Source: an uncultured Isosphaeraceae bacterium (GTDB taxonomy: Bacteria > Planctomycetota > Planctomycetia > Isosphaerales > Isosphaeraceae). From it: a stretch of DNA of 64,000 nucleotides. Below, one piece after another: positions 25,068-33,862 of the stretch. Position numbers and translations under genes: made by a program. The stretch covers positions 42,885 to 106,884 of the forward strand of contig CAMFLR010000023.1 in NCBI GenBank assembly GCA_945957605.1. Reading direction: 5' to 3'. The notes below the pieces were generated by a model. The model ran no database searches. It worked only from the letters and a program-made list of their open reading frames with translations, and was not told the origin of the DNA. Each line of letters begins with the position of its first letter. The first letter of the stretch is position 1.

Positions 25068-26279
25068 TTAGCCCAGCAAATCGTGCACATCTTTGAGCTT
25101 GGCAATGATGTCGATTTCCTGCGGACAGGCCGGCAGGCAATCGCCGCAGCTCACGCACGTGGTCGCGTTCTTCGCGAGCGTGGAGTATTCGCTCCTCGCG
25201 CGATTCAGCTCGTGGTAGTCGTGAGCATAGCGGTCGTAGCGGAAGATGTCCGAGATAGCGATGTGCTCGGGGCAATGGTTCACGCAGTCGGCGCACAGGA
25301 GGCAGGTCAGCCCCTTGTTGTAGTCGGCCAGCAGGGCGAGCATCGCGTGATCCTGGTCGGTCATCGCCAGGCTGGTGGCCGCGGCCGCGTTCTCGCGGAA
25401 TTGATCGAAATTCTTGGTCGCGATCACCGCGCCGGTGAGGTTCGGGTTCGACTTGAGCCACTTCACCATCGCGGCGGCGGGGCTGCTGCCCTTGTATTTC
25501 TCGTCAGACAGCAGGGCCTGGAATTTCCTGTCGTTGGCCGCGCGACCCACGCCGCCCATCGACTTCATGGCGATCGTCGCGACGTCCTTCTTCTTGGCGA
25601 TGTCGATCCACTCGCCAATTTCCTTGCGGTCGTTGTAGGTGTAGAAGAACTGGGTGGCCTCGTACGGGCGATGGTCGGCCAGGTACTCGAGGATCTCCCA
25701 GGCCATGTTGCCGCCGATGTTGTTGTAGTGGTGCTGCGAGATGGCCAGGTGCTTGACCAGGCCCTCTTTCTTTAGCCGTTCGAACGCCTTGACCATACCC
25801 GGGTTGGTCTTGATTTCGTCGATCGAGTGATAGCCGAAGTGGAACTTGAAGACGTCGTAATAGCCGACGCCTGAAGCCTTCAGGCAACTCTTGACGAACT
25901 GGTAGTGCTTTTCTTCGTCGATCTGGCCACGTTCGTGGTTGCCGTTCACACGGTCGACAACGCATTCGAGGTAGTACGATTCGCGTGGCGCGTTCTTGAG
26001 AGCACGCGGCATCGTCTCGGCGGTCCACCGCTGAGCCTTGTGCCAGTAGTTGACTCCGGCCGCGACTGCGCGAGGAATCAGTTCATTCGTCCAGTCGGAC
26101 GCGCCAATGAGCCAGCCGATTTCGAGGCCGGTGCGGCCGTATCGCCGCTTGGGCAACGTGCTGGCGGCTTTTTCATCCTCGGCCATAGCGGGCAGGCTGG
26201 CAACGCCCGCTGCTGCCACGCCAGTCGCTCCGAGCCGCATCATGTCCCGGCGAGAAAGGTCTTGTGCATCATGACTCAT
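25068..26279 (-). CDS. Tat-exported aldo/keto-reductase-like protein with two 4Fe-4S clusters and altered active site
   Basis: A 403-residue protein with a Tat signal (LSRRDMMRLGATGVAAAG), an aldo/keto reductase barrel and a C-terminal ferredoxin domain with CLLCADCVNHCP and CVSCGDCLPACP. Compared with the reductase at 21074-22327, the position of FDTAATYG reads YWHKAQRWT, so Asp becomes His and Tyr becomes Trp, and the Lys of ATKDG becomes Val; only the His of FKFHFG remains. Classical hydride transfer to carbonyls is therefore doubtful. Two ATGs lie nearby: GAGAGG abuts the first (26288), while it is nine bases before the second (26279), which is chosen. It stands alone between two hairpins. 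Confidence 0.88.
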   Translation of the reverse strand: MSHDAQDLSRRDMMRLGATGVAAAGVASLPAMAEDEKAASTLPKRRYGRTGLEIGWLIGASDWTNELIPRAVAAGVNYWHKAQRWTAETMPRALKNAPRESYYLECVVDRVNGNHERGQIDEEKHYQFVKSCLKASGVGYYDVFKFHFGYHSIDEIKTNPGMVKAFERLKKEGLVKHLAISQHHYNNIGGNMAWEILEYLADHRPYEATQFFYTYNDRKEIGEWIDIAKKKDVATIAMKSMGGVGRAANDRKFQALLSDEKYKGSSPAAAMVKWLKSNPNLTGAVIATKNFDQFRENAAAATSLAMTDQDHAMLALLADYNKGLTCLLCADCVNHCPEHIAISDIFRYDRYAHDYHELNRARSEYSTLAKNATTCVSCGDCLPACPQEIDIIAKLKDVHDLLG

Positions 26280-26638
26280 GGCCGTCATCCTCTCATTCTG
26301 CCGTTCGAATATGTAAAGAGGGCGGGTTTTTGCGATAAGTTCAGTCTACAGCGCAGCAAGATGCGGTCAACACAGGAGTCATCGACCGGAGGGAATGTGA
26401 AGGTTCGATGAATAGAGGGGGCGAATGACGCAGACGCGTTTTGGAGTATCGGAAGTCGACGTCTGAAATGCTTATGTGAGCACTTTAAGCCGATCTGCGG
26501 GCATTTGGGATCCGCAAAGTCGTGCCGCAATTCATGACCGCAGAGCGGTCAGAAAAACGCTCCCACGCAGGAGCATGGGAGCGAGTGTTTAGTCTTGCAT
26601 ATTGCGATGCAATGAACTGTCCGAATTGCGAAATCGTA
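26280..26638. other. Intergenic region with palindromic units
   Basis: It holds the start region of the Fe-S aldo/keto reductase gene and the 3' side of the sulfatase gene. Two adjacent hairpins, 26536-26550 (GACCGC/GCGGTC) and 26558-26583, occupy the middle. Translated in one frame the second gives the SHAGAWERV peptide familiar from spurious products of REP-like elements. No gene is supported. Confidence 0.5.
26551..26583 (-). terminator. Rho-independent terminator of the sulfatase operon
   Basis: On the minus strand CGCTCCCA pairs with TGGGAGCG around a 10-base loop (26558-26583), followed directly by TTTTTCT. It lies 55 bp past the sulfatase stop codon. Confidence 0.75.
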
Positions 26639-27934
26639 TTACTTCTTCGCCGGGAACTGAAACGCTTCCAGCTCATGGCGCAAATCCTTGACGACTTCGG
26701 GCCGCTCTTTCGCGAGATCGTGCTGCTCGGCGATGTCGTCCACAAGGTTGTACAGCGCGAAGTTCTGGCGGTTGGCGTCGGCGAGAATTTTCCAGGGACC
26801 TTTTCTCAGCGACTGCGTCCACGGGGGTTTATTAGCGTACTCGAACTCCCAGTAGAACGGCGTTTTCCGCTCGACCGTGCCACCTTCGATCAGCGGCAGG
26901 ATATTCACACCGTCGAGGACTCGGTCGCTGGGCGGAGTAACGCCTGCCATTGCGCAGAAGGTGGGAAGCAGGTCTACGAATCCCGCCGGCTCAGCGCATT
27001 CGGTGCCGGGCTTTGTGTGGCCGGGCCAGCGGAAAATGGCAGGCTCGCGATAACCGCCTTCGTACATCGAGAGCTTGTGGCCGCGCAAGGGGCCGGCCGA
27101 GCCGTGTGAGTGAATCGCCTTGGGATAGCCGAGAAGTTCCTGCGGACCGTTATCGCTTGTGAAGAGCACGAACGTGCGGTCGCGAAGACCCTTGTCGTCG
27201 AGATCTTTGAGCAAACGACCCACTTCGGCGTCGATCAGCGAGACGCTGCCGAAATAGTCGCGTTTGGTGGGGTCTTCGATGTCGGCGTACATCGAGGTGT
27301 ACTTCTCGGGCGCGGCGACCTGTTCGTGTGGCGCGTGGAAGGTTACGAATACGGCGAACGGCTTGTCGCCCGCATCAGCGATGAACTTCATCGCCTCGTC
27401 GACGACGACTGTGCTCGCAGGCCCCTTGAGCGGGCCGACGCGTTTGCCGTCGCGCACGAAGTTGCCTGGATTGATGTGAGGCGCGTTATTCTGAGTGGCG
27501 AACCAGTGGTCGAAACCGAAGTCGCCTGGCGTTGGCTCTTCACCATTGAAGCGGCTGTTAAGATGCCACTTGCCGGAGAGGCATGTCGTATAGCCGGCTT
27601 GCTTGAGCAACTTGGGAATCGTGATTTCGGAGCGAGGCAGAAAGACGCCTGAGTCTTCTTTGATCCAGTCGCGAATGCCAACGCGATACGGCGTTCGGCC
27701 GGTGAAAAAAGCCGCCCGCGAGGGGGAGCAGATCGGGGCGCCGGAATAGAACGACGTGAAACGCGTTCCTTCCTTTGCCAGGCGATCGAGCGCGGGGGTC
27801 TTGATTCGGGGGTGGCCGTAGCAGCCGAGGTCGCCATAACCCATGTCGTCGGCAATGAAGACGACGATATTGGGACGCGCGGGTTCGGCAGGAGCTAGCG
27901 CGGTAACGGCGGCAAGCAGAATCGCGAAGGTCAT
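26639..27934 (-). CDS. Secreted formylglycine-dependent sulfatase
   Basis: A 431-residue arylsulfatase-A-family enzyme. A short signal peptide (MTFAILLAAVTALAPA) is followed by RPNIVVFIADDMGYGDLGCYG with metal ligands Asp29/Asp30. The sulfatase signature CSPSR is at 69-73, where Cys69 would be converted to formylglycine, followed by AAFFTGR. GKWHLN, HAPHEQ, FTSDNGP and SHGSAGPLRGHK are further family motifs. It would hydrolyse sulfate esters, probably of polysaccharides, outside the cytoplasmic membrane. GAGG precedes the ATG by nine bases. The DUF1559 gene ends 21 bp upstream on the same strand, so they form an operon, with a XylR-like regulator divergent beyond. Confidence 0.93.
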   Translation of the reverse strand: MTFAILLAAVTALAPAEPARPNIVVFIADDMGYGDLGCYGHPRIKTPALDRLAKEGTRFTSFYSGAPICSPSRAAFFTGRTPYRVGIRDWIKEDSGVFLPRSEITIPKLLKQAGYTTCLSGKWHLNSRFNGEEPTPGDFGFDHWFATQNNAPHINPGNFVRDGKRVGPLKGPASTVVVDEAMKFIADAGDKPFAVFVTFHAPHEQVAAPEKYTSMYADIEDPTKRDYFGSVSLIDAEVGRLLKDLDDKGLRDRTFVLFTSDNGPQELLGYPKAIHSHGSAGPLRGHKLSMYEGGYREPAIFRWPGHTKPGTECAEPAGFVDLLPTFCAMAGVTPPSDRVLDGVNILPLIEGGTVERKTPFYWEFEYANKPPWTQSLRKGPWKILADANRQNFALYNLVDDIAEQHDLAKERPEVVKDLRHELEAFQFPAKK

Positions 27935-27955
27935 GCGTCAGGGCCTCAGGTTGGA

Positions 27956-29041
27956 TCAGTAGGAATCGGCCGAGATCACTTCACCCTGCGCTCGCGAGCC
28001 CAGGGCCCAGACCGTCGGCAGAGCGACGCTATCTTTAAGGAAGCGGACCGAGCCGTCCCCCATCGCAACATTGCAGCCGCCGGAGTGATAGCTGCTAAGG
28101 CCGTACGCCCCTGCGCTATTGTATGAGTTCGTGAAGGCGCAATTCGGCGATTTCGGGTTGGGACCGAGGATGATGTTGCCCATCGTCAGCATCGGTAGCC
28201 CCACAGCCCAGAATTGCCCCAAGGTTGGCGTGCGAGGGGCACGTGTACCCGCCAGGCAACTTGCTTGCCACGTCTGGAATTTGACGAGATTATTGGGCGA
28301 CATCACCATGTCGGTCGAGTTCGGCGTCAGCGACCCGGCTGCGGCGAATTGAATGTCCTGCGGGAACGAGATCGTCGCAAGATTTCCGGAGCCTGGCTTC
28401 CACTCGCCGAACGCGATCGTGTTCGACAGCCCGTCGACTACGGCGGCCAACCTCACTGGCGGTGCGTTGATCGTGCCGCTGAAAAAGAACATACCGTTCG
28501 GCGCGCCGCCTGTGTTGGTGGCGTCGTATTCGAGGGTCGAGCCGAGTGAGGCGAAGTAGCAATTTCCAGTTGCAGTCGCGCTGGTGTAGGGACCTGCAGC
28601 GAGCCCGGTTCCAAGGTAGGCCGGCCAGGGGGCCGAAGGGCAAAGGAAGCCGTTCACGCGGGAAAGACTTACGGTCGAATTGACGTACTCGCCGAGGGCG
28701 TCGTTCAAAACCGGCAGGAAGAAGTTCACCGAGTTGTACATCGGCGATTGCTCCATGAACGGGAGCAGGCGGACGTGAACGCTGAAATCACCATTGCTGA
28801 TGATCTTCGATTGCGAGGGAGAGTAAATCCGCTGGTCAGCCGGCGGTGCGCAATCATTTGAACTGATGTAATTGTGTAGCGCGAGACCAATCTGCTTGAG
28901 ATTGTTCACGCACTGGGCGCGCCTGGCTGCCTCGCGCGCCGCCTGAACGGCCGGCAGCAAGAGAGCAATTAGCACGGCGATGATGGCGATGACCACCAGG
29001 AGTTCGATCAGCGTGAACCCGCGCTGCGCTCGGTTGGACAT
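27956..29041 (-). CDS. DUF1559 pseudopilin-like protein
   Basis: A 361-residue protein with a type IV prepilin-like leader: RGFTLIELLVVIAIIAVLIALLLPAVQ, expected cleavage after Gly8. DUF1559 signatures follow: CVNNLKQIGLALHNY, FLCPSAP, DGLSNTIAFGEW, HSGGCNVAMGDGSVRFLKDS and the ending GEVISADSY. Planctomycetes carry many such genes; they are thought to be assembled by a type II/IV-like machinery at the cell surface, with unproven function. It lies just upstream of the sulfatase in one transcription unit. A stop-to-start gap of 21 bp supports joint expression. Confidence 0.93.
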   Translation of the reverse strand: MSNRAQRGFTLIELLVVIAIIAVLIALLLPAVQAAREAARRAQCVNNLKQIGLALHNYISSNDCAPPADQRIYSPSQSKIISNGDFSVHVRLLPFMEQSPMYNSVNFFLPVLNDALGEYVNSTVSLSRVNGFLCPSAPWPAYLGTGLAAGPYTSATATGNCYFASLGSTLEYDATNTGGAPNGMFFFSGTINAPPVRLAAVVDGLSNTIAFGEWKPGSGNLATISFPQDIQFAAAGSLTPNSTDMVMSPNNLVKFQTWQASCLAGTRAPRTPTLGQFWAVGLPMLTMGNIILGPNPKSPNCAFTNSYNSAGAYGLSSYHSGGCNVAMGDGSVRFLKDSVALPTVWALGSRAQGEVISADSY

Positions 29042-29465
29042 GGGAACCCCTGCGGAAGGTGGAGGAGGAAGGATGAATGGCCACCCACGGTCGGACGACG
29101 AACCTGGCGAATCGGGTAAGACAACCCGCCTCGCGTTTGAGTGCGCCCCGCCGTCGAGGGAACGATCCGCGACGAAAGAATCCGAATGTGCCTCGCCCTG
29201 AATCGGGCATGACCTGTAGCGATACTAGCCGTGAGTGGTCGCATCGATCAATGAGAAGAGGTATCATCTTTTCGGAGATCCTTTGCGGGGTGATTTCGAG
29301 ACGCTAGGGTTTGGGTTTCCTGGCGGATATCATCGTAAGTTCTTTTTGCGTAGGGATATAGGTTTCTGGACTTCGTTCAGGTTTCGTTTGCGCGACGTGT
29401 GCCATCGTTAATCGTGAATGAGAAATTTAGTACAAGGCTGAGGTGCTTCACCGGAGGACGGAGTT
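29042..29465. other. Divergent control region between DUF1559-sulfatase and XylR-like genes
   Basis: About 420 bp that should hold promoters for both directions and binding sites for the XylR-like regulator. Short AT-rich patches lie near 29255-29280 and 29330-29360. I could not define a clear dyad or direct repeat. No gene supported. Confidence 0.4.
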
Positions 29466-30641
29466 ATGATCGGCCGACCGCGCGTGGCGTTGATGATCGA
29501 AACCGCCGGGGGCTATGGTCGAGACATCCTCGACGGGATCACGCGTTACCTGCGGATGCATCGGCCGTGGTCCATCTTCCTGGAACGTCGCGAGTTGGAT
29601 TCAACCGAGCTTCACTGGCTCGACGCCTGGCACGGCGATGGGGTACTGACGAGGTGGAGTTCGCCGGACGTGACCAATCGTCTGAGCGAATGCAAATCGG
29701 CCGTCGTTGACCTGAGCGGTCGGCGTGAGCCGTTTGGGGCGCCGAGGATTCACTGTGACGATCACGCGATTGGCCGGGTGGCGGCAGAACATTTGCTCGC
29801 GCGCGGATTGCGATCGTTCGGCTATTGCGGATTCGGCGGAGTGACGTGGGCGGTCCGTCGCCGCGATGGTTTCCTTGCTGCGCTGACGCGATCGGGAGTC
29901 AAATGCTCGGTCTACGAATCGTCGTGGCCCGGCCTGGGCGGACGCCCATTCGAGCAGGACCAGCAGCACCTCGAAGCGTGGCTCGCTGCGTTGGATAAAC
30001 CGGTCGGTGTGATGGCGTGCAGCGACATGCGTGGCGTTCATGTGCTTGATGGTTGTCGATCTGTCGGCGCGAGGGTTCCGGACGAAGTGGCAGTGATCGG
30101 CGTCGACGACGATGCCCTGCTCTGCGGCCTTTGCGATCCTTCGTTGTCGAGCGTGATCACGAACGCGCCACACATTGGTTACGAGGCCGCAGCCCTGCTC
30201 GACGCGATGATGGCCGGCGACCGACCGACTTTTCAGGAGCGACTGATTCCTCCGCTGGGCGTTGCCACGCGGACGTCGACCGATGTATTGGCAGTGGAGG
30301 ACGCTGCATTTTCCTTTGCGCTGCGATTCATTCGCGAGCACGCTTGCCATGGAATCGGCGTCGATGACGTGCTGCGAGGTGTGCCAATGTCGCGGATGAC
30401 GCTCGAACGCAGATTCCGCAAATACCTCGGCCATTCGCCCCACGCCGAGATTCGTCTCGTGCAGGTGGGGCGTGCGAAGCAATTGCTCGCCGAGACTGCG
30501 CATCCGATTCATCGCGTGGCCGAGCTTGTTGGCTTCGAGCACCCCGAGTATTTCAGCGTCGTCTTCAAGCGAACGGTGGGGATGTCGCCGGGCGCGTTTC
30601 GCACAGCGGGTCGGGCCGGTGATGATGCTTACGTGGAATGA
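29466..30641 (+). CDS. XylR-like AraC-family transcriptional regulator
   Basis: A 391-residue regulator combining a LacI/periplasmic-binding-like ligand domain (residues about 1-265; RVALMIETAGGYGRDILDGI, LRSFGYCGF, VIGVDDDALLCGL) with a C-terminal AraC helix-turn-helix pair at about 285-385 (MSRMTLERRFRKYLG, IHRVAELVGFEHPEYFSVVFKR). This is the XylR type, which binds a sugar and activates catabolic genes. GGAGG lies nine bases ahead of the ATG. It is divergent from the DUF1559-sulfatase operon, its likely target, so sulfated-sugar sensing is a reasonable inference. Confidence 0.92.
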   Translation: MIGRPRVALMIETAGGYGRDILDGITRYLRMHRPWSIFLERRELDSTELHWLDAWHGDGVLTRWSSPDVTNRLSECKSAVVDLSGRREPFGAPRIHCDDHAIGRVAAEHLLARGLRSFGYCGFGGVTWAVRRRDGFLAALTRSGVKCSVYESSWPGLGGRPFEQDQQHLEAWLAALDKPVGVMACSDMRGVHVLDGCRSVGARVPDEVAVIGVDDDALLCGLCDPSLSSVITNAPHIGYEAAALLDAMMAGDRPTFQERLIPPLGVATRTSTDVLAVEDAAFSFALRFIREHACHGIGVDDVLRGVPMSRMTLERRFRKYLGHSPHAEIRLVQVGRAKQLLAETAHPIHRVAELVGFEHPEYFSVVFKRTVGMSPGAFRTAGRAGDDAYVE

Positions 30642-31114
30642 ACTGACCGAGTTCTCTGTTGCGACGTGTCAAACCGTGGCTGAGCGAATTTCATCCTGAA
30701 ACGCCGCGCGATGCAGATTCGGCGTGAGAGGACACTCGACTTGCCGTATCTTCAGGTTCGCAAACCATGTCTGTTCGCAATCTCTGGCAAATCGATGTGT
30801 CGGCAGATTCGTCTCTGACAGTGCGAAGAGGTTGCGTTGAGACGGCGGATTGATCTTCAGGCTCGAGCGTAGTTGCCTGATAAATCCGAAGGGTTCGAGC
30901 GGAAACACGCGTCTCTTCTGTTCTTAAGGAACCGGTATCGCTAGAGTTGCCGTCTACTATCGCTAGAGTTGCCGTCACTTGAAGCGTAGCCAATCTTCGT
31001 GCTCGATGCCGAGGCAAAGTTGTTGGAATTGTTCTCAGACTTGCGAAATCATAAGAGGCTGTGAACACTGTTCGGCTGAATGCGTTTCGATCTCGCCTCA
31101 AGTGGTGATCGCTT
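30642..31114. other. Intergenic region with a short tandem repeat
   Basis: About 470 bp between the XylR-like gene and a hypothetical gene. A minus-strand frame at 30691-31101 has low-complexity, unrecognised content and no good ribosome-binding site. A two-unit direct repeat occupies 30936-30976. Confidence 0.4.
30936..30976. repeat. Two-unit direct repeat, 22-bp period
   Basis: TATCGCTAGAGTTGCCGTC occurs at 30936-30954 and again at 30958-30976, identical over 19 bases with a 3-base spacer. Confidence 0.8.
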
Positions 31115-31507
31115 ATGAGTGCCTACGACCCATCCTCGTTGCCGCGAGTCTCCCGCGTTCAGATCGTCGATCTCCACCGGATCGAGGCAAATCGGGTTAG
31201 TGAGACGATGCGAATCGCCGACGATGCACCGACCGTGGCACTTGAGGGCGAGAGGGCCGAGTGCATCGCGTCTCTCTGGAGACGACTTCCGGCCGACGAG
31301 CAGTATCGCTGTCACATTCCGCCCTATGGTCTTCGCTTTTGGACCGATGAGAAGCTTATTCTTCAGGCTTCGATTTGCTGGGAATGCAACAACATCTTCG
31401 GCGACGTGGACGGTGTGAAGTTCAGTTACCAATTCAACGGAAAGGCTCCCGCCTCACAGCAGTTGCTCGTTGAAGCTCGCGAGGCGTTTGGCGCTGAATC
31501 GAAGTGA
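31115..31507 (+). CDS. Hypothetical protein
   Basis: A 130-residue soluble protein, acidic overall, with Cys/Trp features (ICWECNNIF) and a clear compositional bias toward coding (alternating GC at third positions). Segments such as RCHIPPYGLRFWTD suggest a compact domain, but no family is recognised. The ribosome-binding site is weak. It lies upstream of the YCII/ECF42 pair, with a 258-bp gap, so it is probably not part of that unit. Confidence 0.6.
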   Translation: MSAYDPSSLPRVSRVQIVDLHRIEANRVSETMRIADDAPTVALEGERAECIASLWRRLPADEQYRCHIPPYGLRFWTDEKLILQASICWECNNIFGDVDGVKFSYQFNGKAPASQQLLVEAREAFGAESK

Positions 31508-31680
31508 ACAAGTGTTCCGTTGAGCTCGGCGGCATGAGCAACTTCTCAGTCCGGATTTTTCGTGGTAAGTCCCGGCGGACAAGTCTGTTACCATACTTTC
31601 TTCGAGATCAAAACCGAATCGCCCGAAGCGACAAAGCACTCGCTCCTGGTCGGTAGATTTTTTTCTTGGGGTCTGGTGTC

Positions 31681-31701
31681 CGAACGATGATCGCTCGTTC
31701 G
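31681..31701. promoter_or_regulatory. 7-bp inverted repeat upstream of YCII gene
   Basis: CGAACGA (31681-31687) and TCGTTCG (31695-31701) form a perfect dyad around a 7-base spacer, 64 bp before the YCII start and just after GGTGTC. It could be an operator; no promoter boxes are certain. Confidence 0.35.
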
Positions 31702-31765
31702 TTGTAGTGACACAAGGCGGGGGAAAGGCCTCTGCCCAACGTGCAAAACTTGCTGGAGAGCCGTC

Positions 31766-32092
31766 ATGGCGAAATTCCTTTTCATCTACCGTGAATCGAC
31801 TGAGAGCCGCACCAAGCCCTCGCCCGAAGAAATGCAGGCCTTGCAAGGAGCCTGGTATGCCTGGATGCAAAAGTTCAGCGCGGCAATTGTGCCGGGTGGC
31901 GATGGTCTCAAGCATTCCGGTCGCGTTCTGAAGAATGGGCTGGTGACAGATGGTCCTTATGTCGAAGCCAAGGAGATTATCGTCAGCTTCGGCATTATGC
32001 AGGCCGACAGCTACGAGGCCGCTCTTGAGATCGCGAAGGCTTGTCCGCCGGGTCACACGATTGAAATCCGCGAATTCGCGGGTTACGCGTGA
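31766..32092 (+). CDS. YCII/DGPF-domain protein
   Basis: A 108-residue protein of the YCII-related superfamily, DGPF branch: MAKFLFIYRES at the start and TDGPYVEAKEIIVSFG in the middle, where the DGPF-like motif reads DGPY. These small ferredoxin-like-fold proteins are typical partners of ECF42 sigma factors. GGAGAGCC precedes the ATG. Its stop overlaps the GTG start of the sigma gene (GTGA at 32089-32092), so the two are translationally coupled. The molecular role of DGPF proteins is not settled. Confidence 0.9.
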   Translation: MAKFLFIYRESTESRTKPSPEEMQALQGAWYAWMQKFSAAIVPGGDGLKHSGRVLKNGLVTDGPYVEAKEIIVSFGIMQADSYEAALEIAKACPPGHTIEIREFAGYA

Positions 32093-33348
32093 GCGAGCCT
32101 CGGGCGCTGGTTGAACACTTTTTTCGTCACGAGTTCGGCCGGCTTGGCGCCGTGCTGACGCGTTCGCTGGGCGTGCGCCGGCTGGAACTCGTTGAAGATG
32201 TCGTTCAGGCTGCGCTTTTGCAGGCTTTGGAGGTTTGGTCGCGGCGCGGTGTGCCGGAAGATCCGGGCGGGTGGCTCTATCGGACTGCCCGCAACCTGGC
32301 GATTGATGCGCTGCGTCGCGAGCAAGTACTCGCGCGGATGTTGCCGAGGCTGGCTGAAGACGTCGAACCGCATTTGCCGTTGCACGAAGCGCACTTTGCA
32401 AATGAGATTGGCGATGAACCGCTTCGCTTGCTTTTCGTTTGCTGTCACGAGGCGGTGCCGGTTGAATCTCGCGTCGCGCTTGCGCTTCGGATGCTTTGCG
32501 GTTTCAGCACGGCGGAAATTGCTCGCGCTTTGCTGACGACCGAAGTTAATGTGCAGAAGCGAATCGAGCGCGCGCGTGATCGACTGCGGACGCTCGACGT
32601 CGAATTCGATACTCCCGCCCCCGACCAACTTCATGCCCGGCTCGACGCGGTTCTTGCCGTTGTTTATCTCCTGTTCAGCCAGGGGTGTCACGTTACTCAT
32701 GGTGATGCACCCATTCGTCGCGACCTTTGCGACGAAGCTCTGCGCCTCGCACGAATGCTGGCCGCGCACCCTGTTGGCGAAAATGTTACCGCGGTGCATG
32801 CCCTGCTTGCCTTGATGTGCTTCCACGGCGCTCGGTTCGACGCACGTATCGCTGTCGATGGAGCAATCGTTTTGCTCGAGGAGCAGGATCGCTCGACCTG
32901 GAACTGGGATGAGATTCGTGAAGGGATGGAGTGGCTTGCTCGATCGGCCGCCGGCGATGAGTTGACGCGCTATCACGTGGAAGCGGGAATTGCCTGGGAG
33001 CACTGCCGGGCAGAGACTTTTGCCGATACGGCCTGGCAACGAATCGCGGGCTTGTATGATACGCTCGACCAGATCGCGCCCTCGCCGCTGCATTCGCTCA
33101 ATCGCGCGGTGGCCGAAGCCTATTTGCATGGTCCGCAAGCCGGTCTCGACCGTTTGGCCGAGGTTCGCGCTGACGATGTTCCGGAGCGTTATCCGGGCTG
33201 GCATGTGGTGGTTGGCGAACTCAATTTTCGGCTTGGCCGATTTGCCGAAGCTGGTGTTGCCTGGCGCGAAGCTTTGCGGTTTACCAACGCGCGTGCAGAT
33301 CGCGAGTTTTTGCAGCGTCGACTTGATGAGTGCCCAATCGGCGAATAG
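32089..33348 (+). CDS. ECF42-type RNA polymerase sigma factor with C-terminal extension
   Basis: A 419-residue ECF sigma factor. Region 2 spans about 5-75 (VEDVVQAALLQALEVW, PGGWLYRTARNLAIDALRR) and region 4 about 115-165 (VALALRMLCGFSTAEIARALLTTEVNVQKRIERARDRLR). The remaining 240 residues are a helical, TPR-like extension (AVYLLFSQGCHVTHGD, LNRAVAEAY) characteristic of the ECF42 group, which has no anti-sigma factor and is controlled through this extension. The start is GTG in a 4-bp overlap with the YCII gene. The pair should autoregulate and direct DGPF-protein genes. Confidence 0.92.
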   Translation: MSEPRALVEHFFRHEFGRLGAVLTRSLGVRRLELVEDVVQAALLQALEVWSRRGVPEDPGGWLYRTARNLAIDALRREQVLARMLPRLAEDVEPHLPLHEAHFANEIGDEPLRLLFVCCHEAVPVESRVALALRMLCGFSTAEIARALLTTEVNVQKRIERARDRLRTLDVEFDTPAPDQLHARLDAVLAVVYLLFSQGCHVTHGDAPIRRDLCDEALRLARMLAAHPVGENVTAVHALLALMCFHGARFDARIAVDGAIVLLEEQDRSTWNWDEIREGMEWLARSAAGDELTRYHVEAGIAWEHCRAETFADTAWQRIAGLYDTLDQIAPSPLHSLNRAVAEAYLHGPQAGLDRLAEVRADDVPERYPGWHVVVGELNFRLGRFAEAGVAWREALRFTNARADREFLQRRLDECPIGE

Positions 33349-33484
33349 CTCTTCAACCGGTGGAGGCAGGTTCATCAGCCACAAGCATCAGGACGTCGTG
33401 ATTTTCGACCTTTGTTTGCGCTGGAAATCGAGATGGCTTGATGTAACGTAGACTGTCACGATCGTGAGCGGGAGGGGGCTGGCG

Positions 33485-33775
33485 ATGAGCAAATCAGAGC
33501 GTCATTGTTTGCGGTGCGGCGGGGGTATGGTGAGAGGCCTCCTTCGCTTTCGTGGTTTGTATGAGTCCGATGGGCGTATTGCGTTTGTAATTCCCGGCGT
33601 GCCGACTTCTCGAAATCTGATCGCGGCGTTCAGGCAAGGGCTCGCCGACGAGCCGGGGGACGAAGTGATCGAACTGGAGAAGATCGGCGGCTCTCTCTGC
33701 CGCGCCTGTGGCTACTTGGAGTTTCACGCCTGGATTGACGAAGGCTCTGGCGAAACGGAACTTGGCGAAATATGA
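33485..33775 (+). CDS. Small zinc-ribbon protein
   Basis: A 96-residue protein with two cysteine pairs, CLRCGG near residue 8 and CRACG near residue 70, typical of a split zinc ribbon. The middle (LLRFRGLYESDGRIAFVIPG) is beta-rich. A longer frame starts with GTG at 33464, but GGGAGGGGG sits properly for the ATG at 33485. Function unknown. It may be transcribed with the ECF42 gene 136 bp upstream, but the gap leaves that open. Confidence 0.65.
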   Translation: MSKSERHCLRCGGGMVRGLLRFRGLYESDGRIAFVIPGVPTSRNLIAAFRQGLADEPGDEVIELEKIGGSLCRACGYLEFHAWIDEGSGETELGEI

Positions 33776-33862
33776 ATCTCAAGGAATCGTGAACAAGAGT
33801 CGGGTCTCGTTTACGTTTTGCTTTGCCCATCGGCGTCGAATGAGAAATCAGAGCATCATTTT

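Noticed and set aside
26485..26745. Short frame with an SHAPAWER-type peptide
   Set aside because: This peptide is a known artefact of translating REP-like hairpins; the hairpin is annotated instead.
32083..33384. Minus-strand frame of 433 codons
   Set aside because: It is a full-length shadow of the ECF42 gene, which is supported by sigma motifs and the coupled YCII gene.
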